Origin: Photobacterium swingsii
GTDB lineage: Bacteria; Pseudomonadota; Gammaproteobacteria; Enterobacterales; Vibrionaceae
Assembly: GCF_024346715.1 (NCBI RefSeq)
Contig: NZ_AP024853.1
Location: 186,001-250,000 of the forward strand
DNA length: 64,000 nucleotides
Reading direction: 5' to 3'
Every line of letters begins with the position of its first letter. The stretch's first letter is position 1. The position numbers and the translations under genes are program-made. Positions 52,597 through 61,358 of the stretch are shown piece by piece. The notes beneath the pieces are model-generated. The model saw nothing but the letters and a program-made list of their open reading frames with translations, did not search any database and was not told the DNA's origin.

Positions 52597-53054
52597 TGAG
52601 CAAAAATATCGTACTAACCGTCGGCAATAGCATGATGGGTGATGACGGCGCTGGCCCGCTATTAGCGGAAATGATGCAGGAAAATCCTGTGACCGATTGG
52701 GTTGTAATTGATGGTGGCAGCGCCCCTGAAAACTACGTTCACCAGATCAGAGAATTGTCACCTGCACGTGTGTTGATCATTGATGCAGCTGAGATTGGTG
52801 AGAAAGCAGGGGAGATCAGGATTATCGAACCTGATCAGATCGCTGAAATGTTCATTATGTCGACCCATTGTTTGCCGCTTAATTTCTTGATTGAAGAGCT
52901 GGAAACTTTTGTACCTGAAGTCACCTTTGTTGGTATTCAACCTGCAATTGTTGCCTTCTCGTTCCCGATGACAGACATGGTGCGTGATGCCGTGACAACC
53001 GTGTATCAATCGTTGCCAACTTGGCAAGGCAACGGTGGTTTTGCGGCGGTATAA
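52596..53054 (+). CDS. hycI: HycI-type hydrogenase maturation endopeptidase
   Basis: A 152-residue protease with the family signature TVGNSMMGDDGAGPLLAEMM (metal-sensing Asp), VIDAAEIG (second Asp) and STHCLPLNFLIEEL (His). It clips the C-terminal tail of HyfG after nickel insertion. Last gene of the hyf operon; 180 noncoding bases with hydN control signals follow. Confidence 0.92.
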   Translation: MSKNIVLTVGNSMMGDDGAGPLLAEMMQENPVTDWVVIDGGSAPENYVHQIRELSPARVLIIDAAEIGEKAGEIRIIEPDQIAEMFIMSTHCLPLNFLIEELETFVPEVTFVGIQPAIVAFSFPMTDMVRDAVTTVYQSLPTWQGNGGFAAV

Positions 53055-53071
53055 ATATCCGCTATTTGTGT

Positions 53072-53115
53072 TCGTCATTTCTGATGACGAAGTGTCGATG
53101 TCGACATCGACACTT
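53072..53115. promoter_or_regulatory. Putative FhlA/HyfR activator site of hydN-fdhF, including a 26-bp perfect palindrome
   Basis: TCGTCAT (53072-53078) and ATGACGA (53084-53090) form an inverted repeat with a 5-nt loop. Directly following, 53090-53115 is a perfect 26-bp palindrome with TGTCGACA (53099-53106) at its centre. The elements match those before focA and hyfA. Confidence 0.68.
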
Positions 53116-53163
53116 TTCTACTTGAAGTATTTGGAGGCTGTTGTTATTCCAACCCTATTGATA

Positions 53164-53176
53164 AATCAATACGTTA
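53164..53176 (+). promoter_or_regulatory. IHF-consensus site before hydN
   Basis: AATCAA-TACG-TTA fits WATCAANNNNTTR exactly and lies between the activator palindrome and the sigma-54 promoter. Confidence 0.5.
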
Positions 53177-53202
53177 CGATGTTTTAAGAAGTCAATTTAA
53201 AA

Positions 53203-53219
53203 TTGGTACACCTTATGCA
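53203..53219 (+). promoter_or_regulatory. Sigma-54 promoter of hydN-fdhF
   Basis: TTGGTACA-CCTT-ATGCA: GG and GC separated by 10 bases. Transcription would begin near 53230, before the hydN ATG at 53294. Confidence 0.72.
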
Positions 53220-53293
53220 TTATACGGATTGGTGTCATGGATATTTTCGACAGCTTATTGGAAGTAAGTGAGAAAAAGAAAGAGGATAGTGTC

Positions 53294-53842
53294 ATGAACA
53301 GGTTTGTTTTCGCAGACCCCAATCGTTGTATAGGATGCCGTACCTGTGAAGTGGCATGCGTACTTTCTCATTCGGAAGAGAATTCTGTCACATCGATTGA
53401 TCCTGCACGATTTCATCCGCGCTTAAAGTTAATTAAAAACGCCAAAGTGACCACACCGGTACTCTGTCGTCAATGTGAGGATGCACCTTGTGCACAAGTG
53501 TGTCCGAATAACGCCATTGTGTCGGAAGATAATCAAATCAAAGTTATCCAGTCACGTTGTATTGGCTGTAAAACTTGCGTGATTGCGTGCCCTTATGGCG
53601 CGATGAACGTGGTTAGCGAGATGGTAGATAACGGCGCAGAATCTGCTCTTTTCAAAATGAAAGTGCCAAAGGCGCAGGCCCTAAAATGTGATTTATGTAG
53701 TGGGAGCAGTACAGGTCCCGCGTGTGTTCAGGTATGCCCGACTAACGCCCTACAGTTAATCGAAGCTGAAGACATAGAAGAAATAACGAAGAAAAAACGC
53801 GAAGCCGCTGCAGAGTCAATTGCCGCAGTTGCTGCTTTGTAA
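53294..53842 (+). CDS. hydN: HydN, ferredoxin-type electron carrier of formate dehydrogenase H
   Basis: A 182-residue protein with four Cys clusters (CIGCRTCEVAC, CRQCEDAPCAQVCP, CIGCKTCVIACP, CDLCSG...CVQVCP), close to E. coli HydN (175). It accepts electrons from FdhF. ATG 53294 follows AGAGGAT (53281-53287) and matches the family start MNRFVFAD; an earlier ATG at 53237 would put 19 extra residues on and lies only about 8 bases from the predicted transcription start. It is co-transcribed with fdhF (23 bp gap). Confidence 0.92.
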   Translation: MNRFVFADPNRCIGCRTCEVACVLSHSEENSVTSIDPARFHPRLKLIKNAKVTTPVLCRQCEDAPCAQVCPNNAIVSEDNQIKVIQSRCIGCKTCVIACPYGAMNVVSEMVDNGAESALFKMKVPKAQALKCDLCSGSSTGPACVQVCPTNALQLIEAEDIEEITKKKREAAAESIAAVAAL

Positions 53843-53865
53843 ATGTTATTAAAAGTGAGAGTGTT

Positions 53866-56013
53866 ATGGAAAAAACAATAGTTGTCTGTCCCTACTGTGG
53901 TACAGGCTGTAAGCTCAACTTACTGACAGAGAATGGCAAAGTAGTTGGAGCAGAAGCGGCAAATGGTCGTACCAACGAAGGTGAACTTTGCCTTAAGGGC
54001 TATTACGGCTGGGACTTCTTAAACGATACTAACTTGCTAACGCCACGCCTTAAAAGCCCAATGATCCGTCGTCATAAAGACGCAGCGCTGGAAGCGGTTT
54101 CATGGGATGAGGCGATTTCTTTTGCCAGTGAAAAATTATTGAGCATCAAGAAGGAATTTGGTCCAGACGCGATCATGACAACAGGTTCAGCCCGTGGGCC
54201 GGGTAATGAAGCAAACTATGTAATGCAAAAATTTGCCCGTGCAGTGATTGGGACTAACAACGTAGACCACTGCGCCCGGGTTTGACACGCTCCATCAGTC
54301 TCCGGTCTGGAGGCGACAGTAGGTAATGGCGCAATGAGCAACGCGATTACTGAAATTCAAGATACAAAATGCTTATTGGTGTTTGGCTACAATGCAGCAG
54401 ATTCTCATCCTGTGGTGGCAAAACATATTCTTAAAGCCAAAGCTAACGGCGCAAAAGTGATTGTTTGTGACCCTCGAATGGTTGAAACAGCGCGTATTGC
54501 CGATCAGTGGTTACCACTGAAAAATGGTTCCAACATGGCCTTAGTGAATGCGTTTGCGAACGTATTGATAGAAGAAGGCTTATATAAACGCGATTACGTT
54601 GAACAGTACACCGAAGGTTTTGAAGCGTACCGTCAACAAGTCGCGAAATACACCCCAGAATACGTTGAATCTATTACTGGGCTAAAAGCACAAGACATTC
54701 GTCTAGCGATGCGCACTTACGCGAAATCGTCAGAATCTATGATCCTCTGGGGCATGGGTGTGACCCAATTTGGTCAAGCGGTTGATGTGGTTAAAGGCTT
54801 AGCCAGTCTTGCACTCATGACAGGTAACTTTGGTCGTCGTGGTGTAGGTGTTGGCCCTGTACGTGGTCAAAACAACGTACAAGGTACTTGTGACCTCGGT
54901 ATGCTACCTAACCGTTACCCTGGCTATCAAGATGTTGAAGACGAGAATATCCGTTCTAAATTCGAACATGCTTGGGGCGTTAAATTGCCAGCTAAACCAG
55001 GTTATCGTTTGACAGATTTGAACCACAAAGTGGCAGATGGTGAATGTAAAGCCTTCTACATTTTTGGTGAAGACCCAGCACAAACTGAAGCGGATTTAGC
55101 TGCATTACGTAAAACCTTACGTGCAATGGATTTGGTGATTGTTCAAGATATCTTCATGACCCAAACTGCGGAAATGGCCGACGTGATCTTCCCTGCGACC
55201 AGTTGGGGTGAACATGAAGGTGTGTACAGTAGTGCAGACCGTGGTTTCCAACGCTTCTATAAAGCAGTGAACCCACCAGAAAACGTGAAAGTTGACTGGG
55301 AGATCTTTAGCTTGATGTCTACGGCGATGGGTTACCCAATGTCGTACAACAATACGCAAGAGATTTGGGATGAAATGCGCTCGCTTTGCCCTACATTTGC
55401 AGGGGCAACGTACGAAAAAATGGCGGGTCTGAAAAGTGTTCAGTGGCCTTGTCCAACTGAAGATCACCCGGGTACCTCGTTCTTGTTTGAAGGCAATGTC
55501 TTTAAAACACCAAGTGGGAAAGGTCAGTTGTTTGCAACGGAATGGCGTTCGCCACTAGAAACGCCGGATAGCGATTACCCATTCGTACTATCGACTGTAC
55601 GTGAAGTGGGCCACTATTCATGCCGTTCTATGACAGGTAACTGTAAAGCGCTGCAAACCTTAGCGGATGAACCTGGCTATGTTCAGCTTCACCCTGACGA
55701 TGCGAAAGCACTTAATATTGCTGACCAGCAGCTGGTATGGGTGTCATCTCGTCGAGGTAAAGTTATCAGTCGCGCTGCAGTAAACGAACGTGTTAATCGT
55801 GGTGTGGTTTACATGACTTACCAATGGTGGATTGGCGCTTGTAATGAGTTAACCATCGAGCATGTTGACCCAATTTCTAGCACCCCTGAATATAAGTACT
55901 GTGCTGTTAACATTGAGAAAATTGTTGATCAAAGTTGGGCAGAAAATCATGTTCAGGTTGAATACAGTGCACTGAAATTGAAACTAAGAAATGCTGCATT
56001 AGCTACAAATTAA
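53866..56013 (+). CDS. fdhF: Selenocysteine formate dehydrogenase H (in-frame UGA)
   Basis: Reading through TGA 54283-54285 gives a 715-residue protein, the same length as E. coli FdhF, with Sec at position 140 exactly as in E. coli. The [4Fe-4S] ligands are C8, C11, C15 and C42 (VCPYCGTGC, ELCLKG). Molybdopterin-binding stretches include VFGYNAADSHPVVAKHI, WGMGVTQFGQAVDVVKGL, GVGPVRGQNNVQGTCDLG and the C-terminal EVGHYSCRSMTGNC. It oxidises formate to CO2 in the cytoplasm and feeds HydN and Hyf. Automated ORF calling splits it into two pieces; the second (from 54334) is not a separate gene. Needs selABCD, which are outside this window. Confidence 0.96.
54283..54321 (+). promoter_or_regulatory. 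Selenocysteine UGA and bacterial SECIS element of fdhF
   Basis: The TGA is followed by a hairpin whose apical stem CTCC/GGAG presents the loop GGTCT, the SelB-recognised loop of E. coli fdhF, at the identical codon distance from the UGA. Confidence 0.9.
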
Positions 56014-56021
56014 TGCAGCTA

Positions 56022-56106
56022 TACCCAAGGGAGTATATTTAACAACATGACTTACTTGGGTAGAGCACGATAAATCAATGTGGCAATCGTGACGGTTGCC
56101 ACATTG
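56022..56106 (+). terminator. Hairpins after fdhF, no T-run
   Basis: TACCCAAG (56022-56029) pairs with CTTGGGTA (56055-56062), and CAATGTGGCAA (56076-56086) pairs perfectly with TTGCCACATTG (56096-56106). A third stem overlaps the fdhF stop codon (GCTGCATTA 55993-56001 with TAATGCAGC 56011-56019). They probably protect or process the hydN-fdhF mRNA ahead of the regulator gene. Confidence 0.5.
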
Positions 56107-56216
56107 AGACAAGTACGAGCAAGTGGCGTACTACTAAAGAGTTATCAAGTTGAGCTGTATCAATGTGCAACTGGATTGCTAGTGTAACCTCTTGATAATG
56201 TTGTTTGTATTGGATT

Positions 56217-58385
56217 ATGGATAGTATGCAGAGGACAAAGAGTGCACCTTTAATCGAGAGTATCTCTGCCAAGTGGGATGATGATTTTCAAGAGTTAGCG
56301 CAAGTACTGTTAACCGCTACAGATATTCCGTCTTTTATACTGTGTTTGAATAGTATTGAATTCCATTTTGTGCCGATTAATAGAATTAACCTGATCCTTC
56401 ATGAAAATGATGACGATCGCAGTTCACTGGTTTACGTATCACCTGAAGACAAAAGTGAACCTAAATTGGTCGAGCTTAATCATTGTCTTCCTGAGCATGA
56501 TGATGGCGACAATGAAATTGTAAACTACCTAAGTGATGGTGAATTTTTTAGTTCATACCCAAGCTTAGTGAAAAATGAGTTATACAAGAATTTAAGAATG
56601 TACTGTCAGTTTCCGCTGACGACATTAACCAAACATTATGGTGGGGTTGAGTTCCTCATTAATAATGAAATAACGTTTGACGATAATGCACTTGAAAAGC
56701 TGAAGCAATTGTCATCGATTATCGCTTTTGCATTGGAAGCTGTTGTTGAAAGAGAAGCATTTTTTAACAGTGAAGAAGACCAATCAGGGAGTCATGACGA
56801 GAATAAAATATTAGTTGATATTACTAATGCAGTTATTAGTCAGGTAGAAATAAAAGATCTGACACGAACCTTATTTAAACACTTAAAGAAGTATTTTAAC
56901 ATTGAATGCTTTAGTTTGATGTCATCTGAAAATACAACAGAGCGATTCTGTTGTTATGACGCAGATAATGTTGAATCAAGTAATGTTAAATGCATCGTTC
57001 AGCACACTCAGTTTGAAGATACACCTGCTTCTTGTGTGTTAGAAACAATGCAGCCATTTATTTTTAATAAAGATGATATTCCGGATTTAAGTTTATCGTA
57101 TAAAGAGTGCAGCAAGCTTATTCCCCAAACCTTGCAATCAGCGTGTATTTTACCGTTGATTTTTCGCAACAAAGTAATGGGGGCGATGAAACTGGTTCAT
57201 CGGGAAAAAGATTATTTTAAAAGCTGTAATTTGGCGTTGTTCCATCAAATTGCCGCACGATCAGCAATGGCATTGGCTAACTTTCAAACAAGCCAAGAAG
57301 TGATGTCATTAGCCAGCGTGGGTGATGTGATTAAGCTAAATGATGAAGAGCCAAAGCATGAAGTGTTTAATGACATCATAAGTCAAAGTGGTGTCATGAA
57401 TGATGTGCTACAAAAGGTGCTGATGGTGGCAGACAGTGATTGTACCGTACTGATCTTAGGCGAAACAGGTACAGGTAAGGAGCTGATAGCTAAAGCTATT
57501 CATGACTTAAGCCATCGTAGTAACAAAGACATGGTCAAGATGAATTGTTCAGCTGTGCCATCGGGTTTGTTTGAAAGTGATTTATTTGGCCACGAAAAAG
57601 GTGCCTTTACTGGGGCCTTGTCAAATCGTATTGGTCGGTTTGAGCGCGCAAACAAAGGCTCTTTATTTCTTGATGAAGTCGGCGATATGCCGATTGAACT
57701 TCAACCTAAATTGTTGCGAGTATTGCAAGAAAAAGAAGTGGAAAGAATAGGGCGACACCAGCTGATCCCTGTCGATGTCAGGCTTATTGCTGCAACGAAC
57801 TGTGATTTGCTAGAAATGGTGCAACAAAAACAGTTTAGAAGCGATTTATATTATCGTCTCAATGTTTTCCCTATTGTATTGCCACCACTTCGAGAAAGAC
57901 GTGAAGATATTCCATTGTTGGCTAAACATTTCACCCGTGTTATTGCTAAACAAATGAATAGAAATATAACCAGTATCCCTGCTGAAACAGTGCGATTACT
58001 ATCACTGTTACCTTGGCCTGGTAACATTCGAGAATTAAGAAATGTAATTGAGCGTGCTGTGGTAGTGACGCGAGGTAATGTTCTAAATTTACCAGCAGAA
58101 GAGCTTAAAGCGTTATTACCAAAAGGGGAGCGTGTTTCAGAATCACAAGATATTACTGCTGAAAATGATGATATTTCAGAAAATAGAGATGTTTTTGAAA
58201 GGGAAGATTTATCAGCGGCTAAAAACATAGAGCGTGAACATATTATTCAGGTTCTTAAAGAAACAAATGGGATTGTTGCAGGGCCTAAAGGCGCCGCGGT
58301 TCGGTTGGGACTAAAACGTACCACCTTATTATCACGGATGCAGCGTTTAGGTATTTCATCAAAATCATTTACTAATAATGGGTAA
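56217..58385 (+). CDS. fhlA: FhlA/HyfR-type sigma-54-dependent formate regulator
   Basis: A 722-residue activator, against 692 for E. coli FhlA. It has two GAF-like sensor regions (about 20-180 and 195-355), an AAA+ domain with GETGTGKE near 415 and GAFTGA near 461, LFLDEVGDMP, and a C-terminal Fis-type helix-turn-helix (GPKGAAVRLGLKRTTLLSRMQRLG). It should sense formate and activate the focA, hyf and hydN-fdhF promoters. ATG 56217 is used; a TTG at 56205 and an ATG at 56226 are alternatives, none with a strong ribosome site. HyfR is an equally good name. A receiver domain is absent, so activation is by ligand rather than phosphorylation. Confidence 0.9.
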   Translation: MDSMQRTKSAPLIESISAKWDDDFQELAQVLLTATDIPSFILCLNSIEFHFVPINRINLILHENDDDRSSLVYVSPEDKSEPKLVELNHCLPEHDDGDNEIVNYLSDGEFFSSYPSLVKNELYKNLRMYCQFPLTTLTKHYGGVEFLINNEITFDDNALEKLKQLSSIIAFALEAVVEREAFFNSEEDQSGSHDENKILVDITNAVISQVEIKDLTRTLFKHLKKYFNIECFSLMSSENTTERFCCYDADNVESSNVKCIVQHTQFEDTPASCVLETMQPFIFNKDDIPDLSLSYKECSKLIPQTLQSACILPLIFRNKVMGAMKLVHREKDYFKSCNLALFHQIAARSAMALANFQTSQEVMSLASVGDVIKLNDEEPKHEVFNDIISQSGVMNDVLQKVLMVADSDCTVLILGETGTGKELIAKAIHDLSHRSNKDMVKMNCSAVPSGLFESDLFGHEKGAFTGALSNRIGRFERANKGSLFLDEVGDMPIELQPKLLRVLQEKEVERIGRHQLIPVDVRLIAATNCDLLEMVQQKQFRSDLYYRLNVFPIVLPPLRERREDIPLLAKHFTRVIAKQMNRNITSIPAETVRLLSLLPWPGNIRELRNVIERAVVVTRGNVLNLPAEELKALLPKGERVSESQDITAENDDISENRDVFEREDLSAAKNIEREHIIQVLKETNGIVAGPKGAAVRLGLKRTTLLSRMQRLGISSKSFTNNG

Positions 58386-58453
58386 TTAATGCCAGCAAAA
58401 CCATGCTGGGGTTAATTACTATCTACACTATAGATAAGCCAGGATGGTTTATA

Positions 58454-59281
58454 ATGCACGATGTATTTAATTGTGAAGAGCATGCCTGTGTGTATGATTC
58501 TCACAAGGTATCTCGATACCGCAAAAATGTATTCGATAGAGATGAATTTGATAATTTAGCTGCTGAATCAGCGGTTGCTCTCGTTTATAACGGCATTTCA
58601 CATACAGTGTTAATGTGTTCTGCTACTGAGCTAGAAAATTTGGCAATTGGTTTCTCTTTATCTGAAGGCATTATCCAGCATTATCGTGATATTCACGATA
58701 TCGATATTGTTCATACTGCCAAAGGTATCGAATTACACATTGAGTTATGTAATCGCTGCTTCGAACATTTGAAGCATGTCAGACGAACCATGGCGGGACG
58801 GACGGGCTGTGGTATTTGTGGTACAGAACAACTGGATCAAGTCGTGCGCCCGTTAGCACCGCTGGGTAATCAACTCACCATGGATATCGCCAGCTTTGAC
58901 TGTGCGCTCCAAGAGCTCAAACAGCACCAAGCATTAAACAAGATCACAGGGGCGACTCATGCCGCGGCCTATATTTCCTCACAAGGCGAGATCTTGGCAA
59001 TTCAAGAAGACATAGGTCGTCATATTGCGCTCGATAAACTGATTGGTCACATTGTTAAAAACAAATTAACCGGGGGCGCTATTTTAGTCACCAGTCGTGC
59101 CAGTTTTGAAATGGTGCAAAAAGCGGTGGTGGCCGGTGTCGAAATTTTATTTGCGATTTCTGCGGCAACCATGATGGCTGTTGATCTCGCCCAGCAATCA
59201 AACCTGACTTTAGTGGGGTTTTGTCGACCGGGTCGTGCCGATGTCTATACCCACCCCGAGCGTGTGACCTGCCATCAATAG
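58454..59281 (+). CDS. fdhD: FdhD, sulfurtransferase for formate dehydrogenase
   Basis: A 275-residue protein. The catalytic loop TGCGICGTE carries the CxxC that relays sulfur from IscS to the Mo cofactor of formate dehydrogenases. Other family stretches are ENLAIGFSLSEGII, GATHAAAYIS, EDIGRHIALDKLIG and VTSRASFEMVQKAVVAGVEIL. ATG 58454 follows AGGATGG (58441-58447); an upstream frame from 58403 is not supported. It lies 68 bp after fhlA. Confidence 0.92.
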   Translation: MHDVFNCEEHACVYDSHKVSRYRKNVFDRDEFDNLAAESAVALVYNGISHTVLMCSATELENLAIGFSLSEGIIQHYRDIHDIDIVHTAKGIELHIELCNRCFEHLKHVRRTMAGRTGCGICGTEQLDQVVRPLAPLGNQLTMDIASFDCALQELKQHQALNKITGATHAAAYISSQGEILAIQEDIGRHIALDKLIGHIVKNKLTGGAILVTSRASFEMVQKAVVAGVEILFAISAATMMAVDLAQQSNLTLVGFCRPGRADVYTHPERVTCHQ

Positions 59282-59340
59282 CATGTTGACTAAGCATTAC
59301 TGTTTATATTTTTACCCGTATTTATGAGTGAGTATCGAAG

Positions 59341-59919
59341 ATGAAAAAAACACATTTGGGCTGTATTTCAGCAGCATTATTGATCGCGTCACCATTGGCA
59401 TCTGCACATGTTGGTGTTCATGGCTTACATAATTCTTTCATGGAAGGTTTTGTTCATCCCTTCTTTGGTCTTGATCATTTAGTGATGTTACTGGCTATGG
59501 GGTTTGTTGCTCGCCAAGCAAACAGTGTGAAAAAAGGCTATGTGTTGATGGTATCTGTGCTTGGCTTTATGTTCGCAGGTGTACTATTAGGTGAGTTGAG
59601 CGGTGCTATTACTGGGATGGAAACCTTGATTTTAGGCTCAGTGTTTGTTGTTGCAGCCACCATGTGGAAAATGCGTAACAAAGAAACTAACGTTGTTAAT
59701 ACTGTCTTACTTAGCCTTTCGGTTACTTTAGTTCTATTTCACGGCTGGGCACACGGAGCTGAACTTGGTGGTGCGGTGTTAATGGAGTTTGCACCGGGCA
59801 TGTTATTAGCTTCAACCATTATTGTCTCTTTGGGTTATCAACTTGCGCGCTTTATTCCTTCTCGCTTTATGGCGCCTGTGGTTGCCGCAAGCGGCGCATG
59901 TATCGCTTTGCTTGGTTAA
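59341..59919 (+). CDS. hupE: HupE/UreJ-family nickel permease
   Basis: A 192-residue membrane protein with an N-terminal signal peptide (cleavage likely after ASA, exposing HVGVHG) and about six helices. The family motif HPFFGLDHLVMLLAMG and FHGWAHGAE contain the metal-binding histidines. HupE proteins bring nickel into the cell, which fits the Hyf hydrogenase and the His-rich HypB upstream. A terminator follows at 59960-59984. Confidence 0.88.
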   Translation: MKKTHLGCISAALLIASPLASAHVGVHGLHNSFMEGFVHPFFGLDHLVMLLAMGFVARQANSVKKGYVLMVSVLGFMFAGVLLGELSGAITGMETLILGSVFVVAATMWKMRNKETNVVNTVLLSLSVTLVLFHGWAHGAELGGAVLMEFAPGMLLASTIIVSLGYQLARFIPSRFMAPVVAASGACIALLG

Positions 59920-59959
59920 AGCAAAAGATAAAAAAGAGATAAACCAAGCGACAAACATA

Positions 59960-59984
59960 AGCCCTCGAATATCGAGGGCTTTTT
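59960..59984. terminator. Terminator after hupE
   Basis: AGCCCTCGA (59960-59968) pairs with TCGAGGGCT (59972-59980), followed by TTTT. It separates hupE from the convergent RodA gene and can act in both directions. Confidence 0.85.
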
Positions 59985-60001
59985 AGTGTAATTATTAGAT
60001 G

Positions 60002-61096
60002 TTATCCACTTTTTTCGATGCGGTGTGGGCGTGAACGACACAGCGCCATAATGATGCCAAAGGTGATCCCTTGGGTGATCATCGCTGTTCCGCCATAGCT
60101 AAAGAAGGGGAGAGGACTACCCATAACGGGCAGTAAGCCACTGACCATACCTGTATTAATAAAGGTATAGAGAAAGAAGCTTAATGCTAATGACCCGCAT
60201 AACAGACGATTGTAGAGTTGCTCTGATTGGCATGAGATCCATAAGATACGTAGCGTAATAAACAAGTACAGCGCCAGTAAGAAAACGCTGCCAATGAACC
60301 CCCATTCTTCGGCATAAGTCGAGAAAATAAAGTCGGTTTGGCTTTCAGGAATAAACCCTAAAGGGCCCTGATTCGCATTGGTCCATCCTTTTCCTCTTAT
60401 TCCTCCTGAACCAATTGCAATAAGGGATTGGATGATTTGATAGCCAGCCCCCCAAGGATCACTCTCAGGGTTTAGAAATTGTAAGACCCGTTTTTTCTGA
60501 TAAACCTCCATGATGAAAAACCACATCAGAGGTATGAGCGTGGCAACAATAGCAACAATGCTGCCAATGATTTTCCAACTTATCCCTGCAAAATAGAGAA
60601 CAAAGAACATATAGATAAGGGCAAATAGCGCACCATCCAGATCGGGTTGAATGAAGATCAACATGGTTGGAATAGCGGCCAGTAAGAGTGCGTAGAGAAT
60701 TTTCCTTAAATCTAATGCTTGTCCACTAGTATGGATTAACCAAGCGATAATCATGGGGATGGCGATCTTGACCAACTCTGAAGGCTGAAACCGAATAAAG
60801 CCAAGTTTAAGCCAGCGTTGTGAACCGTTGGTGCTATCACCCACTAAGGCAACAGCGAGCAATAAAATGACGGTTAGCAAGTATAAGTGCGGCGAAAATC
60901 GCAGGTATATATGTGATGGCACTGCTGACATAGCCAAAAGACAGCATAGGGCTATCATGCACCGAATAAGATGGTTAGTGATGACTGTTTCACTAAAGCC
61001 ACTTGCGCTCCATACTGTCATGGAACTCAGCAACATCAGCATTAAGACTGCAAGTAAGAGCGGCAGATCAAGTTGGGGAATAGGATATTTTTTCAC
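60002..61096 (-). CDS. rodA: RodA/FtsW-family (SEDS) peptidoglycan glycosyltransferase, stand-alone copy
   Basis: A membrane protein of about 364 residues with ten or so helices. SEDS marks: GSQRWLKLGFIRFQPSELVKI, FIQPDLDGALFALIY (Asp of the active site), DFIFSTYAEEWGFIG and VMGSPLPFFSYGGTA. It polymerises lipid II in the elongation machinery. No pbp2/mrdA or other rod gene is adjacent, so this is probably a second copy rather than the main rodA. The start is GTG 61096 or TTG 61102; GAG at suitable distance favours GTG. Confidence 0.85.
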   Translation of the reverse strand: MKKYPIPQLDLPLLLAVLMLMLLSSMTVWSASGFSETVITNHLIRCMIALCCLLAMSAVPSHIYLRFSPHLYLLTVILLLAVALVGDSTNGSQRWLKLGFIRFQPSELVKIAIPMIIAWLIHTSGQALDLRKILYALLLAAIPTMLIFIQPDLDGALFALIYMFFVLYFAGISWKIIGSIVAIVATLIPLMWFFIMEVYQKKRVLQFLNPESDPWGAGYQIIQSLIAIGSGGIRGKGWTNANQGPLGFIPESQTDFIFSTYAEEWGFIGSVFLLALYLFITLRILWISCQSEQLYNRLLCGSLALSFFLYTFINTGMVSGLLPVMGSPLPFFSYGGTAMITQGITFGIIMALCRSRPHRIEKSG

Positions 61097-61225
61097 ATAC
61101 AATACTCAAATTGTATTCTGGTTTACTGTAAACCTAATACATGGAAAGAACGTTTTTTCAGGATGATTTATTAGTCAAGTAACCAATGACTAATTCAATT
61201 AATTAGTACCAACAATTAGAAATTG

Positions 61226-61247
61226 AGGGGCAACTTGTACTGCCCCT
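61226..61247. terminator. Hairpin in the RodA-DedA intergenic region
   Basis: AGGGGCA (61226-61232) pairs with TGCCCCT (61241-61247). It lies downstream of the DedA gene on its transcript and is flanked by A/T-rich sequence on both sides. Confidence 0.5.
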
Positions 61248-61358
61248 TATTATTGACTTGCTATCACTTAGGCAGGATTGATTGGAGGTAATCGCTATCT
61301 GCCATATCCAAGGCAAGTGAGTTCGAAAGGAACCTAAATAAGATTTAATTATGCTCTG

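Noticed and set aside
53156..53170. FNR site TTGAT...ATCAA upstream of hydN
   Set aside because: The half sites are separated by two bases rather than four; the sequence fits the IHF consensus better.
54334..56013. Separate 559-residue molybdopterin oxidoreductase gene
   Set aside because: It is the part of fdhF after the selenocysteine UGA; the frame, spacing and SECIS hairpin show one gene.
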